A DNA stretch of 64,000 bases from Marilutibacter spongiae. GTDB lineage: Bacteria > Pseudomonadota > Gammaproteobacteria > Xanthomonadales > Xanthomonadaceae. Made by a program: the position numbers and the translations under genes. Positions within the stretch are counted from its first letter, which is position 1, and every line of letters begins with the position of its first letter. The notes below the pieces were generated by a model. It saw only the letters and a list, made by a program, of their open reading frames with translations, was not told where the DNA came from and made no database searches. The stretch spans positions 108,447 through 172,446 of the forward strand of contig NZ_JACHTF010000008.1 in assembly GCF_014145325.1 (NCBI RefSeq), in the 5' to 3' direction. Shown piece by piece: positions 63,875 through 64,000 of this stretch.

Positions 63875-63897
63875 GGTGAAGCATGCCGCGCGTGCGG

Positions 63898-64000
63898 TCA
63901 GCCGCCGCGCTGGCCGCCGCGACCGCCACCGCGGTTGCCGCCCGGGCCGCGCCCCGCGCCACCACCCGGGCCCCGCCCGCCGCCACGGTTGCCGCCGGGG
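63898..64000 (-). CDS. C-terminal Gly/Arg-rich tail of a partial gene, probably DEAD-box RNA helicase
   Basis: The last 33 codons before TGA 63898 read as repeats of GGNRGGGRG-, PGGGAGRG- and RGGQRGG type. Such RGG/GR tails end RhlE/DeaD-type DEAD-box helicases and some RNA-binding proteins in xanthomonads, and give unspecific RNA binding. The catalytic part is outside the window, so identity is a guess. Confidence 0.6.
   Translation of the reverse strand, partial: PGGNRGGGRGPGGGAGRGPGGNRGGGRGGQRGG

Overview
The window is a 64 kb piece of a chromosome with very high G+C and almost no non-coding space. It most likely comes from the Lysobacteraceae/Xanthomonadaceae (Gammaproteobacteria). This rests on two large TonB-dependent receptors, a MetX plus cysteine dioxygenase pair, an Ohr/OhrR pair, a complete ccmABCDEFGHI cluster with four-base stop/start overlaps, and GTAG-headed REP-like palindromes of the kind known from Stenotrophomonas and relatives. 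No phage, integrase, transposase or CRISPR array was seen. The species is not identified.

Layout. (1) 1-1019: 3'-truncated DJ-1/PfpI protein. (2) 1176-13309: a two-armed island. The minus arm encodes an NlpC/P60 endopeptidase, an L-Ala-D/L-Glu-type dipeptide epimerase, an RpiR regulator, an L,D-transpeptidase-fold protein and an APC permease. The plus arm encodes a transglutaminase-like protein, an Oar-like TonB receptor and a class C serine hydrolase. Together they look like a scavenging and recycling route for murein peptides. (3) dinB and a small orphan gene. (4) 14997-25882: GntP permease, TonB receptor, CrbS/MxtR-like sensor kinase, amidohydrolase, CrbR-like regulator and a 3-hydroxybutyrate-oligomer hydrolase lipoprotein. 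This reads as uptake and control for short carboxylates such as hydroxybutyrate or acetate. (5) A 300 bp island of REP-like palindromes. (6) DUF1501/DUF1800 secreted pair. (7) pssA, then class III PHA synthase phaE-phaC with three small genes behind. (8) PhzF, NRDE, a putative aminopeptidase, tRNA-Leu(CAA), a 2H-phosphoesterase-like protein, DUF2214 and a small membrane protein.

(9) 39110-40861 is the most unusual locus: a 76-residue peptide with a C-terminal Cys-x-x-Cys, then a DUF692/MNIO iron oxidase, then a partner protein overlapping it by four bases. This is the layout of a RiPP (ribosomally made, post-translationally modified peptide) pathway and the best candidate here for an undescribed system. 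(10) metX-cysteine dioxygenase, ohr/ohrR, then cytochrome c maturation (44292-51151). (11) DUF3293, a methionine/glutamine-type transaminase with its omega-amidase, a flavoprotein with a membrane protein, DUF3592 and a PLP decarboxylase. (12) A czcI-like/czcC/czcB/czcA heavy-metal efflux operon, then the Gly/Arg-rich end of a further gene, probably a DEAD-box RNA helicase.

All functional calls come from reading motifs, lengths and gene order. No database search was run. Start codons were chosen from ribosome-binding sites, overlaps and signal peptides, and are stated where uncertain.
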